Shown here piece after piece: positions 15,529 to 24,051 of a stretch of 64,000 nt of DNA (positions are counted from its first letter, which is position 1; every line of letters starts with the position of its first letter). Where the stretch lies: contig OZ220706.1 of NCBI GenBank assembly GCA_965116695.1, positions 4,898,001 to 4,962,000 on the forward strand, read 5' to 3'. The stretch is from JAJDTT01 sp965116695 (GTDB lineage Bacteria > Acidobacteriota > UBA6911 > RPQK01 > JAJDTT01). The notes beneath the pieces were generated by a model that searched no databases, was not told the DNA's origin, and was given only the letters and a program-made list of their open reading frames with translations. A program made the translations under genes and the position numbers.

Positions 15529-16542
15529 ATGCCGGAGATCCCCAAGGTCGGGTGGGGCATCATAGGCGCCGGCGACATTGCGCACCGGGTGATGGCGCCG
15601 GCCATGCGGGAGTGTCCGCACAGCGAGTTGGTGGCGGTGACCCGGACGACTCTCCAGGGAGCTGAAGATTTCGCCCGCCGGCACGGCGCCAGACGCGGTT
15701 TCGACCAACTGGAAGATCTGCTGGGTGATTCCGATGTCCAAGCCGTCTACGTGGCGACTCCCGTGGCTCGCCACCTGCCCGATACGCTGGCCGCGGCCGC
15801 GGCGGGGCGGCATGTCCTGTGCGAGAAGCCGCTGGCCTTGAACGTGGCGGAGGGCAAGGCAATGGAGGCGGCCTGCCGGCGGGCCGGGATCACGTTCATG
15901 ACCTGCTACTACCAGCGTTTCAACGCCCGGCATCGCAAAATGAAGGAGCTGCTGGACGCCGGCGCCATCGGGCAGGTCACCTCGGCGCGAGTCAATTTCT
16001 CGGGCCGGAGCCTGGTCAACCGGGAGGCGTGGCGCCAGGACCCGGCTTTGGGGGGAGGCGGCCCCTACATGGACATGGGGACCCATGCCGTCGATCTGCT
16101 GCGCTATTTCCTGGGCGACGTGGTCGCGGTCGCCGCCTTCACCGATGTGCTGTCCGGCGACTATGCCGTGGAAGATACGGCCAGTTCACTCCTGCGCATG
16201 GCGAACGGCGCCCAGGCCGTCGTCACCGCCCACTGGAGCAGCGGAGACCCGGACGAGAACCGCAACTCCATGATCGAGATCCTGGGAACGGAGGGGATCC
16301 TTCAGACCTCACCCTTGCACGAGAAGTTTTCCCGGGGGAGATTGTTGTTGGCCACGCGCCAGGGTGAAGAGAGTTTCGAGTTCGAGGAGAGCACCCATGT
16401 TCAGGTGCTCACCGAGTTCGCGTCGGCCCTGGCCGAAAGCCGGGACCCGTCCATCACCATCCAGGACGGAATCGCAGCTCAAAGAGTCGTGGAGTCGGTC
16501 TATGCCTCGTCCCGAACCGGCCGGGCCGTCCAACTGAATTAG
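15529..16542 (+). CDS. Gfo/Idh/MocA family oxidoreductase
   Basis: 337 residues from ATG 15529, chosen because AGGAGAAGAGGA lies directly upstream and the Rossmann strand VGWGIIGAGDIAHRVM starts at residue 7; a GTG at 15499 is in frame. The EKP motif is canonical (HVLCEKPLALN), and GGGPYMDMGTHAVDLLRYFLG is the substrate-side helix with the conserved D and H. It is a cytoplasmic NAD(P)-dependent dehydrogenase acting on a sugar or cyclitol. It lies between two other members of the same family in one orientation (gaps of 32 and 25 bp), which suggests one transcript and several consecutive oxidations or epimerisations. Confidence 0.87.
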   Translation: MPEIPKVGWGIIGAGDIAHRVMAPAMRECPHSELVAVTRTTLQGAEDFARRHGARRGFDQLEDLLGDSDVQAVYVATPVARHLPDTLAAAAAGRHVLCEKPLALNVAEGKAMEAACRRAGITFMTCYYQRFNARHRKMKELLDAGAIGQVTSARVNFSGRSLVNREAWRQDPALGGGGPYMDMGTHAVDLLRYFLGDVVAVAAFTDVLSGDYAVEDTASSLLRMANGAQAVVTAHWSSGDPDENRNSMIEILGTEGILQTSPLHEKFSRGRLLLATRQGEESFEFEESTHVQVLTEFASALAESRDPSITIQDGIAAQRVVESVYASSRTGRAVQLN

Positions 16543-16567
16543 GGGACATCCAGAGGAGATTTCCGTC

Positions 16568-17611
16568 ATGTCCGAAGACATTCGCGTCGGCATCATCACC
16601 AAGCACCGGGGACCCCACTTGAGCTACTACATGAGGTCGTTCGCCACCTGCCGGGGAGTGAAGCAGGTGGCCATCGCCGATTCCACCGGACGCCATTTCG
16701 AAGACGCCGGGGAGATTCTCAAGGAGCGCTATCCGGAGCTCAAGACCTACCGGAACTACCGGAGAATGCTCTCCGCCGAGAAGCCGCAACTGGTGTTGGT
16801 GACCATGGAGGCGCACATGGCGCCCAGGCGGATCCGGGCGGCTCTGGAGTCGGGGGCCCACGTCGTGTGCGAGAAGCCGTCCTGTGTCCGGATCGACGAC
16901 TTTCAGAAGCTGGCGGATCTGGCGACGTCCAAGGACCTGTGCCTGATGCTGGCCATGGCCAATCGGTTCGCTCCTCCGGTCCAGAAGGCCAGGGAACTGG
17001 TTCAGGCCGGAATGCTGGGAAAGCTCTTCAGTTCCGATGTCTACATGGTGGCGGATCAGACCCGTTTGACCCGGCCCAGGACGCAGAATTCCTGGGTTTC
17101 CAAGAAGGCCCTCTCCGGCGGCGGCCACCTGATCTGGCTGGGAATCCACTGGCTCGACCTGGTCCAGTACATCACCGGAGATCGAGTGCACAAGGTGGCG
17201 GGATTCACCAGCAACGTGGGGGGGCAGCCGGTGGATATCGAGGATGCCGCGGTGCTCAGCCTCCTCTACAGAAGCGGCATGGTGGGCACCATGCACTCGG
17301 GCTACTACCTGGACCGCGGATACCACAGTCACATCGCCATCTGGGGCGAGAAGGGCTGGCTCCGGTTCGATCTGACGGCGCAGCAGCCGCTGGAATGGCA
17401 CTCGACCCTGGAGGGGATGCCTCAGGGGATCCAGACCTTTTCGTACAGCCGGGGCACGAACTTCTATCTGGGGATCATCCAGGCCGCGGTGGATTGTGCA
17501 CGGGGTCCGGGGGATGCGGGAAAGAGCGCCGATGAGAGCCTGAGCGTGCTCAAGACCATCTTCGGCCTCTACCGGGCGGCGGAGACGGGGCGGACCCAGA
17601 CTCTGGGCTGA
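16568..17611 (+). CDS. Gfo/Idh/MocA oxidoreductase, leaderless paralogue of the gene at 14336
   Basis: 347 residues starting directly with IRVGIITKHRGPHLSYY, with an AGAGGAG ribosome site. The EKP motif is present as VVCEKPSCVRIDDF, and GGGHLIWLGIHWLDLVQYITG forms the C-terminal active-site helix. It matches the Tat-bearing gene at 14336 along its length (DQTRLTRP versus DHTRLTRP, VGGQPVDIEDAAVLS versus VGDQPVDLEDSAVLS), so the two are a within-cluster duplication with different predicted locations. Last of the three-gene run; a 101-bp gap with a GGATCATTCATGATCC palindrome (17658-17673) follows. Confidence 0.87.
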   Translation: MSEDIRVGIITKHRGPHLSYYMRSFATCRGVKQVAIADSTGRHFEDAGEILKERYPELKTYRNYRRMLSAEKPQLVLVTMEAHMAPRRIRAALESGAHVVCEKPSCVRIDDFQKLADLATSKDLCLMLAMANRFAPPVQKARELVQAGMLGKLFSSDVYMVADQTRLTRPRTQNSWVSKKALSGGGHLIWLGIHWLDLVQYITGDRVHKVAGFTSNVGGQPVDIEDAAVLSLLYRSGMVGTMHSGYYLDRGYHSHIAIWGEKGWLRFDLTAQQPLEWHSTLEGMPQGIQTFSYSRGTNFYLGIIQAAVDCARGPGDAGKSADESLSVLKTIFGLYRAAETGRTQTLG

Positions 17612-17712
17612 CAGCCGGCCTGGATTTCGCGCCGGGCACGCCTGCGACCCGGCAGCCGGATCATTCATGATCCCGGGGCTCCGCCCGGTTCATCTGGGGG
17701 AGTGAACGAAAC

Positions 17713-18249
17713 ATGGGTGAAATCGTTCGAACGGCGGTCAAGGGAGCTTTTGCGGGCGGAGCTGTCCTGTTCGTCTGGGGGGTCATCTACTGGATGGCGC
17801 TTCCCTGGCACCAGGCGGTCTTCGGTCAGTTCCAGGACGAGGACGCAGTCGCTTCGGTCCTGACGCAGAATGCGCCCGAGGCCGGCATCTACATTTATCC
17901 AGGCGGCCGGGACGAAGAGGCCATAGAGAAAATGGCGCGGGGTCCCTTCGCCTTTGTTGTCTTTCATCACGGCGGGATAGCGTCGATGGTCCGGCCCCTG
18001 CTGACCCAATTGGGCATCCAGATCCTGGGAGCGTTCCTCATCTCCCTGCTTTTGGCCGCGGCCGGAGTCGCCGGCTATTGGGGACGGGTCGGTTTCGTGA
18101 TTGTTCTGCTCCTGACGGCGGGTATTCTGTGCCATCTCCCCAATTGGAACTGGTGGCACTTCTCCACGGGGTACATCCTCACGGCATTCGTCGACTTGCT
18201 CGCCGGTGGATTTCTGGCGGCTCTGGTTCTGGCCCGGATCGTCAGGTAG
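17713..18249 (+). CDS. Hypothetical integral membrane protein
   Basis: 178 residues, not recognised. Four hydrophobic stretches are visible: about residues 9-28 (KGAFAGGAVLFVWGVIYWMA), 95-117, 121-141 and 150-174. Between the first two lies a soluble loop with AGIYIYPGGRDEEAIEKMARGPFAF. The N-terminal amphipathic helix and the short loops suit an inner-membrane protein. A GGGGGAG ribosome site precedes the ATG. It is followed after 7 bp by the CarbopepD_reg/TPR gene. No function can be assigned. Confidence 0.75.
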   Translation: MGEIVRTAVKGAFAGGAVLFVWGVIYWMALPWHQAVFGQFQDEDAVASVLTQNAPEAGIYIYPGGRDEEAIEKMARGPFAFVVFHHGGIASMVRPLLTQLGIQILGAFLISLLLAAAGVAGYWGRVGFVIVLLLTAGILCHLPNWNWWHFSTGYILTAFVDLLAGGFLAALVLARIVR

Positions 18250-18256
18250 GGGTCCC

Positions 18257-19306
18257 ATGCCTCTTGCCCTGGTATTGCTGGTTCTCTCAGGCCTGATCCC
18301 GTCCTCCCTGCACGCCGCGTCCCCGAAGACGCCTCGCAAGGGGCCCTACGAGCTCCGGGGCCGAATCGTGCTGCCGGACGGCGGGTCTTTCCGTGGAAGC
18401 GCCCCGGTGGTCATCCTGGAGGCGGTGCGGTTCCCGCTACGGCGAAAGGTTCTCGCCGGTTGGGGTGGGAAATTCCGAATCAAGAAGCTCCCCCAGTCCT
18501 CCTACAAGATGGCGATCCTGGTTCCGGGGATGGGCGAGATGAAGCGTACCGTGGACGTCGGGCCCACCTTTGCCGACAAGAAGGGACGAATCGAGGCCAC
18601 GTTCGTGTTCGAACCCACGGCGTTGGCCGAGCCCATGGCCACGGTCACGGCGACGCGTTTGTCGGTGGACTCCAAGGCCGTGAAGGCTTACCGGAAGGCG
18701 TTGAAGAAACTGGAGAAAGGAGAGTCGGCCGAAGCGGTCAAGGAATTGGAGAAGGCGGTCGCCATCGATTCCCGATACGCGGAGGCCTGGAACCGCCTGG
18801 GGACCATCGCTTACGTCTCCCGGGATTTCCCCCGGGCCGAGCATTGTTTCCGCCAGGCCCTCAAACACTCACCGGAATCCTATCCGCCCGTGGTCAATCT
18901 GGGCGCCGCGCTGCTGGAGTTGAACCAGACGAACAAGGCTTTGGCCATGAACCTTCGAGCCGTCCGGATGAAGGAGAAGGATCCTCTGGCCCACGCCCAG
19001 TTGGGAACGACCTACTATCGACTGGGGCGTCACGAAAAGGCGGTCGAACACCTCAATCGGGCGAAACAGCTCGCCCCCCGGCACCATTCCGGCCCCCAGT
19101 TGATCCTGGCCGACATCTACTGGTACCGGAAGGACTATGCGGCGACCGCCCGGGAGCTGGCCGAGTTTCTCCACTACCATCCGGATTGGCCGGATGCGGC
19201 CCGGTTGAACGGCCTCCTGCGGCGGGCCAGGGCTCTCGCCGCCAAACCGGTCCAACCCCATGCCGGCGAAAAACAGGAGACGGAAGGAGGCGGGTCGAAA
19301 CGATGA
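18257..19306 (+). CDS. Secreted CarbopepD_reg-like + TPR protein
   Basis: 349 residues from ATG 18257; the codons upstream overlap the previous gene and are not used. A signal peptide (LALVLLVLSGLIPSSLHAAS) is followed by a beta-sandwich segment (YELRGRIVLPDGG with GKFRIKKLPQSSYKMAILVPGM later) like a carboxypeptidase regulatory domain, then TPR units from about residue 140: KAYRKALKKLEKGESAEAVK, AEAWNRLGTIAYVSRDFPRA, PPVVNLGAALLELNQTNKAL and AHAQLGTTYYRLGRHEKAVE. The same layout is seen in the gene at 27997. The protein is probably a periplasmic scaffold. Its stop overlaps the next start as ATGA (19303-19306). Confidence 0.82.
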   Translation: MPLALVLLVLSGLIPSSLHAASPKTPRKGPYELRGRIVLPDGGSFRGSAPVVILEAVRFPLRRKVLAGWGGKFRIKKLPQSSYKMAILVPGMGEMKRTVDVGPTFADKKGRIEATFVFEPTALAEPMATVTATRLSVDSKAVKAYRKALKKLEKGESAEAVKELEKAVAIDSRYAEAWNRLGTIAYVSRDFPRAEHCFRQALKHSPESYPPVVNLGAALLELNQTNKALAMNLRAVRMKEKDPLAHAQLGTTYYRLGRHEKAVEHLNRAKQLAPRHHSGPQLILADIYWYRKDYAATARELAEFLHYHPDWPDAARLNGLLRRARALAAKPVQPHAGEKQETEGGGSKR

Positions 19307-20496
19307 CCGGCATCACCATGCTGGGGACCGGTCTCATCGGCGGGTTCTATACGCAAGCGCTGCAGCGGCGAGGCCGGGAGCGGGTGCTGGCGGTTTATTC
19401 CCGAAGGTTTGACCGGGCCCGGGACTTCGCGCGCCGGTGGCGCATTCCCCGCTGGACCGCGGACCTGGAAGAAGCCGTGGCCGATTCCGGGACCCAGGTG
19501 GTGGTGGTCGGACTGCCCAACGACCTGCACCGGAAAGCGGTGGAGCTGGCCGCCCGCGCGGGCAAGGCGGTCCTCTGCACCAAACCGCTGGGCCGGACCG
19601 GCGCCGAAGCCCGGCGCATGCTGGAGACGGTGGAGCGGGCGGGGGTCTTTGCCGGATATCTGGAAGACCTGGTCTACACGCCCAAGACGTTGAAGGCGTT
19701 GGAAACGGTGAGGTCGGGCGCCCTGGGCCGGATTCTCTGGGTCCGTTCCCGGGAGGCCCACTCGGGACCCCACAGCGCCTGGTTCTGGGACCGCGGCCAA
19801 GCCGGCGGCGGCGCCATCGTCGACCTGGGCTGCCACTGCATCGAGATCATCCGCAGCTTCGTCGGCAAGGAGGTCTACCCCAGGGAGGTCCTGTGTTGGG
19901 CCGACACCCTGGTCCATCCGGTAGAGAGCGAGGACAACTCGGTGACGCTCATCCGCTTCGACGGCGGAGCGCTGGGGCAGTTCGAGGTGAGCTGGACCTT
20001 TCGCGGGGGCATGGACCTGAGAGACGAAGTCTCGGGAACCGACGGCACCATCTGGCTCAACCACTTCCTCAGGACCGGGTTCGAGGTCTACTCCTCGGCG
20101 GGAGGGGCCGGCTACGTGGCGGAGAAGGCGGAGGCCGAGGCGGGTTGGACCTTTCCCGTGGGCGACGAGGTGGAGGAGCTGGGTTACGGCCGCATGTTCG
20201 ACGACATGTTCCGATCCATGGCAGCCGGGCGGTCTCCGCGGGAGACCTTCTATGACGGCTACGTGGTCAACGCGGTCATGGACGCCTGCTACCGCTCCGC
20301 CGAGTCGAAACGCTGGGAACCGGTCGATCCGGATCCCTGGCGCGGGAGTCTCGAGGCTCCGGCCACCAGCGCCCCGGCCCGGGCGGCCGGAGGAAATCTC
20401 GTCGTAAAACGGGAGCGAATGCCGGACGGGCGCCTGAAGCTCATCCTGAAGGATCCCGAATCGGGCCGGTTCAGCGAGACGTTCGAAGACGGTTGA
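19303..20496 (+). CDS. Gfo/Idh/MocA family oxidoreductase
   Basis: 397 residues from ATG 19303, overlapping the TPR gene stop by 4 bp; a GGAGG lies about 12 nt upstream. The long open frame before this ATG is only a shadow of the TPR gene. The Rossmann strand is ITMLGTGLIGGFYTQALQ. The EKP motif is altered to LCTKPLG, with Thr for Glu. GGGAIVDLGCHCIEIIRSF forms the active-site helix. The C-terminal 45 residues after WEPVDPDPW are an extra tail (NLVVKRERMPDGRLKLILKD). Probably an NAD(P)-dependent sugar or cyclitol dehydrogenase. Confidence 0.85.
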   Translation: MTGITMLGTGLIGGFYTQALQRRGRERVLAVYSRRFDRARDFARRWRIPRWTADLEEAVADSGTQVVVVGLPNDLHRKAVELAARAGKAVLCTKPLGRTGAEARRMLETVERAGVFAGYLEDLVYTPKTLKALETVRSGALGRILWVRSREAHSGPHSAWFWDRGQAGGGAIVDLGCHCIEIIRSFVGKEVYPREVLCWADTLVHPVESEDNSVTLIRFDGGALGQFEVSWTFRGGMDLRDEVSGTDGTIWLNHFLRTGFEVYSSAGGAGYVAEKAEAEAGWTFPVGDEVEELGYGRMFDDMFRSMAAGRSPRETFYDGYVVNAVMDACYRSAESKRWEPVDPDPWRGSLEAPATSAPARAAGGNLVVKRERMPDGRLKLILKDPESGRFSETFEDG

Positions 20497-20545
20497 GGGG
20501 TTGGCTTCCCTGCGTGTCCCCGCCGCGAGTCGGAGAAATCCGAAG

Positions 20546-20577
20546 AGGGCACCCACACACACAAGGAGTGCCCCTAC
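20546..20577 (+). repeat. GGCACCC/GGGTGCCC palindrome, copy 1
   Basis: AGGGCACCC, then ACACACACAAGG, then AGTGCCCCTAC: an imperfect hairpin of the same consensus (agGGCACCCaca-aGGGGTGCCCctac) as copies at 46454, 51485 and 61656. It lies in the 102-bp gap between convergent genes and may act as a bidirectional transcription stop. Confidence 0.7.
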
Positions 20578-20598
20578 CGCGCCCGGCGGCGCGGCTCC

Positions 20599-21411
20599 TC
20601 AGTGCTCCATGACCATTCCACCGTCGATGTTGATGGACTGGCCGTGGATCCAGGAGGCCGCCCCGGTGCAGAGGTAGGCGATGAACGCCCCCACTTCTTC
20701 CCGGGTCCCGGTGCGCCTGATGGGGTGCGACTCTCCCATCTTTTTCCACTCGTCACCTCGGCCGAACCGGTCCATGCGTGACGTGTCCACGGCGGCGGGG
20801 CAGATGCAGTTGACGTTGACCCGGTGCGGCCCCAGCTCCTGGGCCAGCGACTGGGTCATGCCGACCTGGGCGAAGTTGGCGGCGCAGTAGGCCAGGGCTT
20901 CCGCGGCTCCCCGCTTGCCGGCCGAAGAGGCCACATTCACGATCTTCCCTCCGTCCCCCTGCCGGATCAACGCGGGGATCACGGCCCGGGCGCACAGGTA
21001 GGTGCCGCGGACCTTGACGTCCAGCACCCGCTGGAAGACATCCGGGTCCAGATCGGCCGTCGCGACGCGGTCGCGGCCGATGGGCATGGCCGCGTTGTTG
21101 ATCAGGATGTCCACCCGGCCGAACTCCTCCAGGGTGCGGGCGACCATCCTGTCCACCTCCGCCACCCGGGTCACGTCCGCCACCAGGGGGAGGGCCTTCC
21201 TGCCCAGCTCGCGCACCCGCTCCGCGGTGCTCTCAACGTCCCGCCACCCCAGTTTCCGCTCATCGGGAGGAAAGGTTTCCGGATCGCGGCCGGTGCCGGT
21301 GACCGCGATGTCGGCCCCCAAACGGGCCAGGGCCATGGCGGTTTCGAAACCGATACTCCTGAGGCGGCCCGCTCCCGTGATGATGGCCACTTTGCCCTTC
21401 AATTCGCCCAT
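20599..21411 (-). CDS. SDR family oxidoreductase with Asn in place of the catalytic Lys
   Basis: 270 residues from ATG 21411, chosen because GGGAGG is spaced correctly; ATG 21417 and GTG 21432 are in frame but sit on or before it. The cofactor motif is KVAIITGAGRLRSIGFE, and NNAA is present. The serine of the active site is in VNVASSAGKRG, but the YxxxK motif reads YCAAN: the codon at the Lys position is AAC. Unless another residue substitutes, catalysis should be impaired. The C-terminal INIDGGMVMEH is normal for classical SDRs. The gene is divergent from the DUF2911-like gene and convergent with the Gfo/Idh gene at 19303. Confidence 0.82.
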   Translation of the reverse strand: MGELKGKVAIITGAGRLRSIGFETAMALARLGADIAVTGTGRDPETFPPDERKLGWRDVESTAERVRELGRKALPLVADVTRVAEVDRMVARTLEEFGRVDILINNAAMPIGRDRVATADLDPDVFQRVLDVKVRGTYLCARAVIPALIRQGDGGKIVNVASSAGKRGAAEALAYCAANFAQVGMTQSLAQELGPHRVNVNCICPAAVDTSRMDRFGRGDEWKKMGESHPIRRTGTREEVGAFIAYLCTGAASWIHGQSINIDGGMVMEH

Positions 21412-21468
21412 CTCCATGCCTCCCTGCCGCACAGTCTACTACGGTCCCCGGTCCGCTACGCCTCCAGC

Positions 21469-21497
21469 TTGCCGCAGTCCCGGAAAGGACGTACTAT
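21469..21497 (+). promoter_or_regulatory. Candidate sigma70-type promoter for the DUF2911-like gene
   Basis: TTGCCG (21469-21474), a 17-nt spacer and TACTAT (21492-21497) lie 43 nt upstream of the GTG start at 21540, in the 128-bp divergent gap. Confidence 0.45.
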
Positions 21498-21539
21498 TCT
21501 GGCCTGAACTCGAAATCAATCCACCGAAGGAGGGACGCC

Positions 21540-22037
21540 GTGAAGATTCGGTACTTGCCGGCAATCGCATTGTTTCTGGGGGCGTCCGCGACGCTTCTAT
21601 CCCATCCCCACCTCAACAAGATGGTGAAGGCCACGCTTCCCAACAAGGTCGAGGCCAGCATCGCGTACTACACCGTGCCGGCCAACATGGAGCACGTGAA
21701 GAGGGTCCAGGTCGGGGACTTCGTCCCCAGCCGCGCCGTCCTTTCCCTCTCCGGCGGCACCGCTTCCGGGTCGACCACGATTCAGGCGGGAGACTACACC
21801 ATCGGCGCCATCAGGAACGCCGGCGATTGGACCCTGGCTCTCTATCCGGGCAAGCCGGCCCGCGGAATGGCTCCGGACAAGTCCAAAGTGATCTCGCTGG
21901 ATTCCAGCTTCTCCAATTCGGAGGGCACGGCCCACCACGTCTCCTTCGACCTGGCGCCGGGCCACGGCAGGCTGGAAGGCAAGACGACGTTGATCTGGCA
22001 TTTCGGCAACCTCTACGTCGCCGGAGCCTTGCAATAG
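21540..22037 (+). CDS. DUF2911-like secreted protein
   Basis: 165 residues from a GTG with an AAGGAGGGA site 4-5 nt upstream. An N-terminal signal peptide (YLPAIALFLGASATLLSHP) precedes a compact beta-rich domain. The order of a paired-residue strand, AGDYTIGAIRNAGDWTLALY and a closing WHFGNLYVAGALQ strand resembles DUF2911 proteins, which are common in Acidobacteriota and Bacteroidota and have no assigned role. A histidine-rich start after the signal (SHPHLNKMVKA) might bind metal. It stands alone behind its own promoter. The family call is tentative. Confidence 0.55.
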   Translation: MKIRYLPAIALFLGASATLLSHPHLNKMVKATLPNKVEASIAYYTVPANMEHVKRVQVGDFVPSRAVLSLSGGTASGSTTIQAGDYTIGAIRNAGDWTLALYPGKPARGMAPDKSKVISLDSSFSNSEGTAHHVSFDLAPGHGRLEGKTTLIWHFGNLYVAGALQ

Positions 22038-22120
22038 CCGGTCCTCGTGATCGTCCCGCGTGACGGGGGGAGCCACGCACGGGCCGGATCGGCGCAGGAA
22101 GGGCCGCGGGTGCTCCGGGC

Positions 22121-23077
22121 ATGATTCCCGGCATCGTGAGCAACTGCTGGCAATGGCAGTTGGAACGGGGATCTGCGCTGGAAGACCTGCTGGGCCAGGC
22201 GTCGGACCGAGGTTTCCGCGCCGTCGAATTGAGACAGACCTGTCTCGGTTCTTTCGAGGACCCAGAGGGCTTTGTGCCCAAGGCGCCGGCCCTCGGACGC
22301 TTGGCGGACCGCTTCCGGGACCTCCGGTTCGATCTGGCCCTCGCTTTTCCGTTCCTGTCTGCCGGCGGAGTCGTTGGAGACCCGTTGTTCCAGGCCGGTG
22401 TGGACGCCGCACGGGCGCTGGCCGGCCGCTTTCCTCCCCATCTGCGGCTGGTCGACCTGGAGACGACCGCTGGAATGCTGCGGGGCAGGGAACCACAGGC
22501 CGCCCGTGAGGTGGCCCGGCTCGCCGAATCTCTGGCGGACACCGGGGGCTGGCTTTCGCTGGAGCATGCCCGGCAGCCTTGGACCAGCTTCACCCGGGTG
22601 ATGGGCGAGGCCCGCCGCCTGCTGGGAAGCCGTTCGGACCATCTCCGCCTCTGCTACGATCCGGTCAATCTTTTGTTCGCTTCCGACCGGCCCCATCCGG
22701 CTGACGTCATCCGGAGTCTGGACGCCGCCAGCCTGTCGATGGTCCACCTGAAGCAGTTCCGGTCAGGGGCGCTCCAGACTTCGATCGGGGCTGGAGAGAT
22801 CGACTGGGAAGCTCAGATTTCCGGATTGGCACGGCATGGATACGAGGGGCCGGCCCTTTTCGAGGTCCGGTCGGACCAGCGAATCTGGGAGAATCTCGAC
22901 CGGAGCCGGGTCTACCTGGAATCACTCGGCGGACATTTTCAGGGGATTGGAGTTGGCCATGCAAAGAGTGAGAGTCGGCTTGATCGGGGCCGGTTGGGTC
23001 GCGGTGAATCGTCACCTTCCGGCTCTCCGCAAGATCCCGGAAGCGGACCTGAACCTGATCTGGTCCCGCGATCCTGA
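22121..23077 (+). CDS. Sugar phosphate isomerase/epimerase-like TIM-barrel protein
   Basis: 318 residues as an open frame. It has the AP-endonuclease-2/xylose-isomerase-like barrel pattern: GFRAVELRQTCLG near residue 31, LSLEHARQPW near 147, LRLCYDPVNLLF near 179 and SMVHLKQFRSG near 207, with the metal-binding Glu/Asp/His set spread over these strands. The family isomerises or epimerises keto sugars, fitting the oxidoreductases around it. Similarity ends near YLESLGGHF, residue about 272; the last 40 residues are low-complexity and overlap the next gene by 119 bp. The ribosome site is weak and the start uncertain. Confidence 0.75.
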   Translation: MIPGIVSNCWQWQLERGSALEDLLGQASDRGFRAVELRQTCLGSFEDPEGFVPKAPALGRLADRFRDLRFDLALAFPFLSAGGVVGDPLFQAGVDAARALAGRFPPHLRLVDLETTAGMLRGREPQAAREVARLAESLADTGGWLSLEHARQPWTSFTRVMGEARRLLGSRSDHLRLCYDPVNLLFASDRPHPADVIRSLDAASLSMVHLKQFRSGALQTSIGAGEIDWEAQISGLARHGYEGPALFEVRSDQRIWENLDRSRVYLESLGGHFQGIGVGHAKSESRLDRGRLGRGESSPSGSPQDPGSGPEPDLVPRS

Positions 23078-24005
23078 AAAGGCCCGGGACGTGGCCGTCC
23101 GGTTTGGTGTCCGCGCCACCGTCTCCCGGTGGCGGGATGTGATCCATTCACCCGACGTGGATGCGGTCATCATCGCGACGCCGCCGGTGCTGCACCTGCC
23201 GGCCACCGTCGAGGCCCTGAACGCCGGGAAGCATGTCCTCTGCCAGGCCCGAATGGCCCGGAATCTGGATGAGGCGCAGAAAATGTTGGCGGCGGCGCGG
23301 TCGTCAGGCTTGGTGACGGCCTTGTACCCGCCGCTGCCCGGTCTCAAGGGCGACCGGGTCATGATTCGCCTCCTCCACAAGGAGGGATACGTCGGGACCG
23401 TTCGCGAGGTCCGGATTACCGGGATGAGCTTGGACACCGATCCCGGCAGTTACCGGAGCTACCGTTGGGACCCGCAGGTTTCGGGAATCAACACCATGAC
23501 TCTGGGCATGTGGAACGAGGTGGCCAATCGGTGGTTGGGGCCCACGGTCCGGCTGGCGGCGCTGGCCCGGTCTCACCGGCACGGCCGCTCCGCGCCGATG
23601 GGCGTGCCCGATTCCGTAGCGGTGGCGGCCCAGCTCGAGTGCGGCGCCACCGCCACCTACCACTTTTCCAATTGGGCCGCCGGATCGCCCGGGAGCCGGA
23701 TCGAGATCTACGGCGACCGGGGCGCTCTCGTCTACCGGCTATTTGCCGAGGAGATCCGGGGGCTCAAGGGGACCGGCACGGAGTTCAAGCCGATTCCCGT
23801 CCCCAGCCAGGAACGGCGGGTGCAGGACACCGACTCCCAGTTCGTCCGCGCCATCCTGCAAAGGAAGCCGGTGGCGCCTTCCTTCCAGGCAGGACTGCTC
23901 TACATGCAGTTCCTGGAAGCCGTGGCCGTTTCGTTGAAGACGGGCCGGTCGGTCTCGCTGCCGCCCGAACCGCGCATGGAAACCTGGGACCGGTATCTGA
24001 CCTGA
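22959..24005 (+). CDS. Gfo/Idh/MocA family oxidoreductase, EKP motif replaced by QAR
   Basis: 348 residues from ATG 22959, where VRVGLIGAGWVAVNRHLPAL starts at residue 4. At the place of EKP the sequence reads HVLCQARMARNLDEAQKM, so the usual Lys is missing. The C-terminal domain has a short YGDRGAL strand and the family's RRVQDTDSQFVRAI helix. I recall a subgroup of the family carrying QAR here, so the change is probably ancestral, not a mutation. The start lies 119 bp inside the preceding TIM-barrel frame, which suggests coupled expression. The enzymatic role is unknown. Confidence 0.83.
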   Translation: MQRVRVGLIGAGWVAVNRHLPALRKIPEADLNLIWSRDPEKARDVAVRFGVRATVSRWRDVIHSPDVDAVIIATPPVLHLPATVEALNAGKHVLCQARMARNLDEAQKMLAAARSSGLVTALYPPLPGLKGDRVMIRLLHKEGYVGTVREVRITGMSLDTDPGSYRSYRWDPQVSGINTMTLGMWNEVANRWLGPTVRLAALARSHRHGRSAPMGVPDSVAVAAQLECGATATYHFSNWAAGSPGSRIEIYGDRGALVYRLFAEEIRGLKGTGTEFKPIPVPSQERRVQDTDSQFVRAILQRKPVAPSFQAGLLYMQFLEAVAVSLKTGRSVSLPPEPRMETWDRYLT

Positions 24006-24051
24006 TCCAGTCAGACCCGCCGGGAACCCGCCGCGGATTTGCGGCGTGCTT

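Noticed and set aside
17658..17673. GGATCATTCATGATCC palindrome as an operator
   Set aside because: It is isolated, has no second copy seen and no regulator gene nearby; a chance palindrome is as likely.
18460..19302. 281-codon extension before the Gfo/Idh gene at 19303
   Set aside because: It is a frame shadow of the TPR gene, and the Rossmann fold starts right after ATG 19303.
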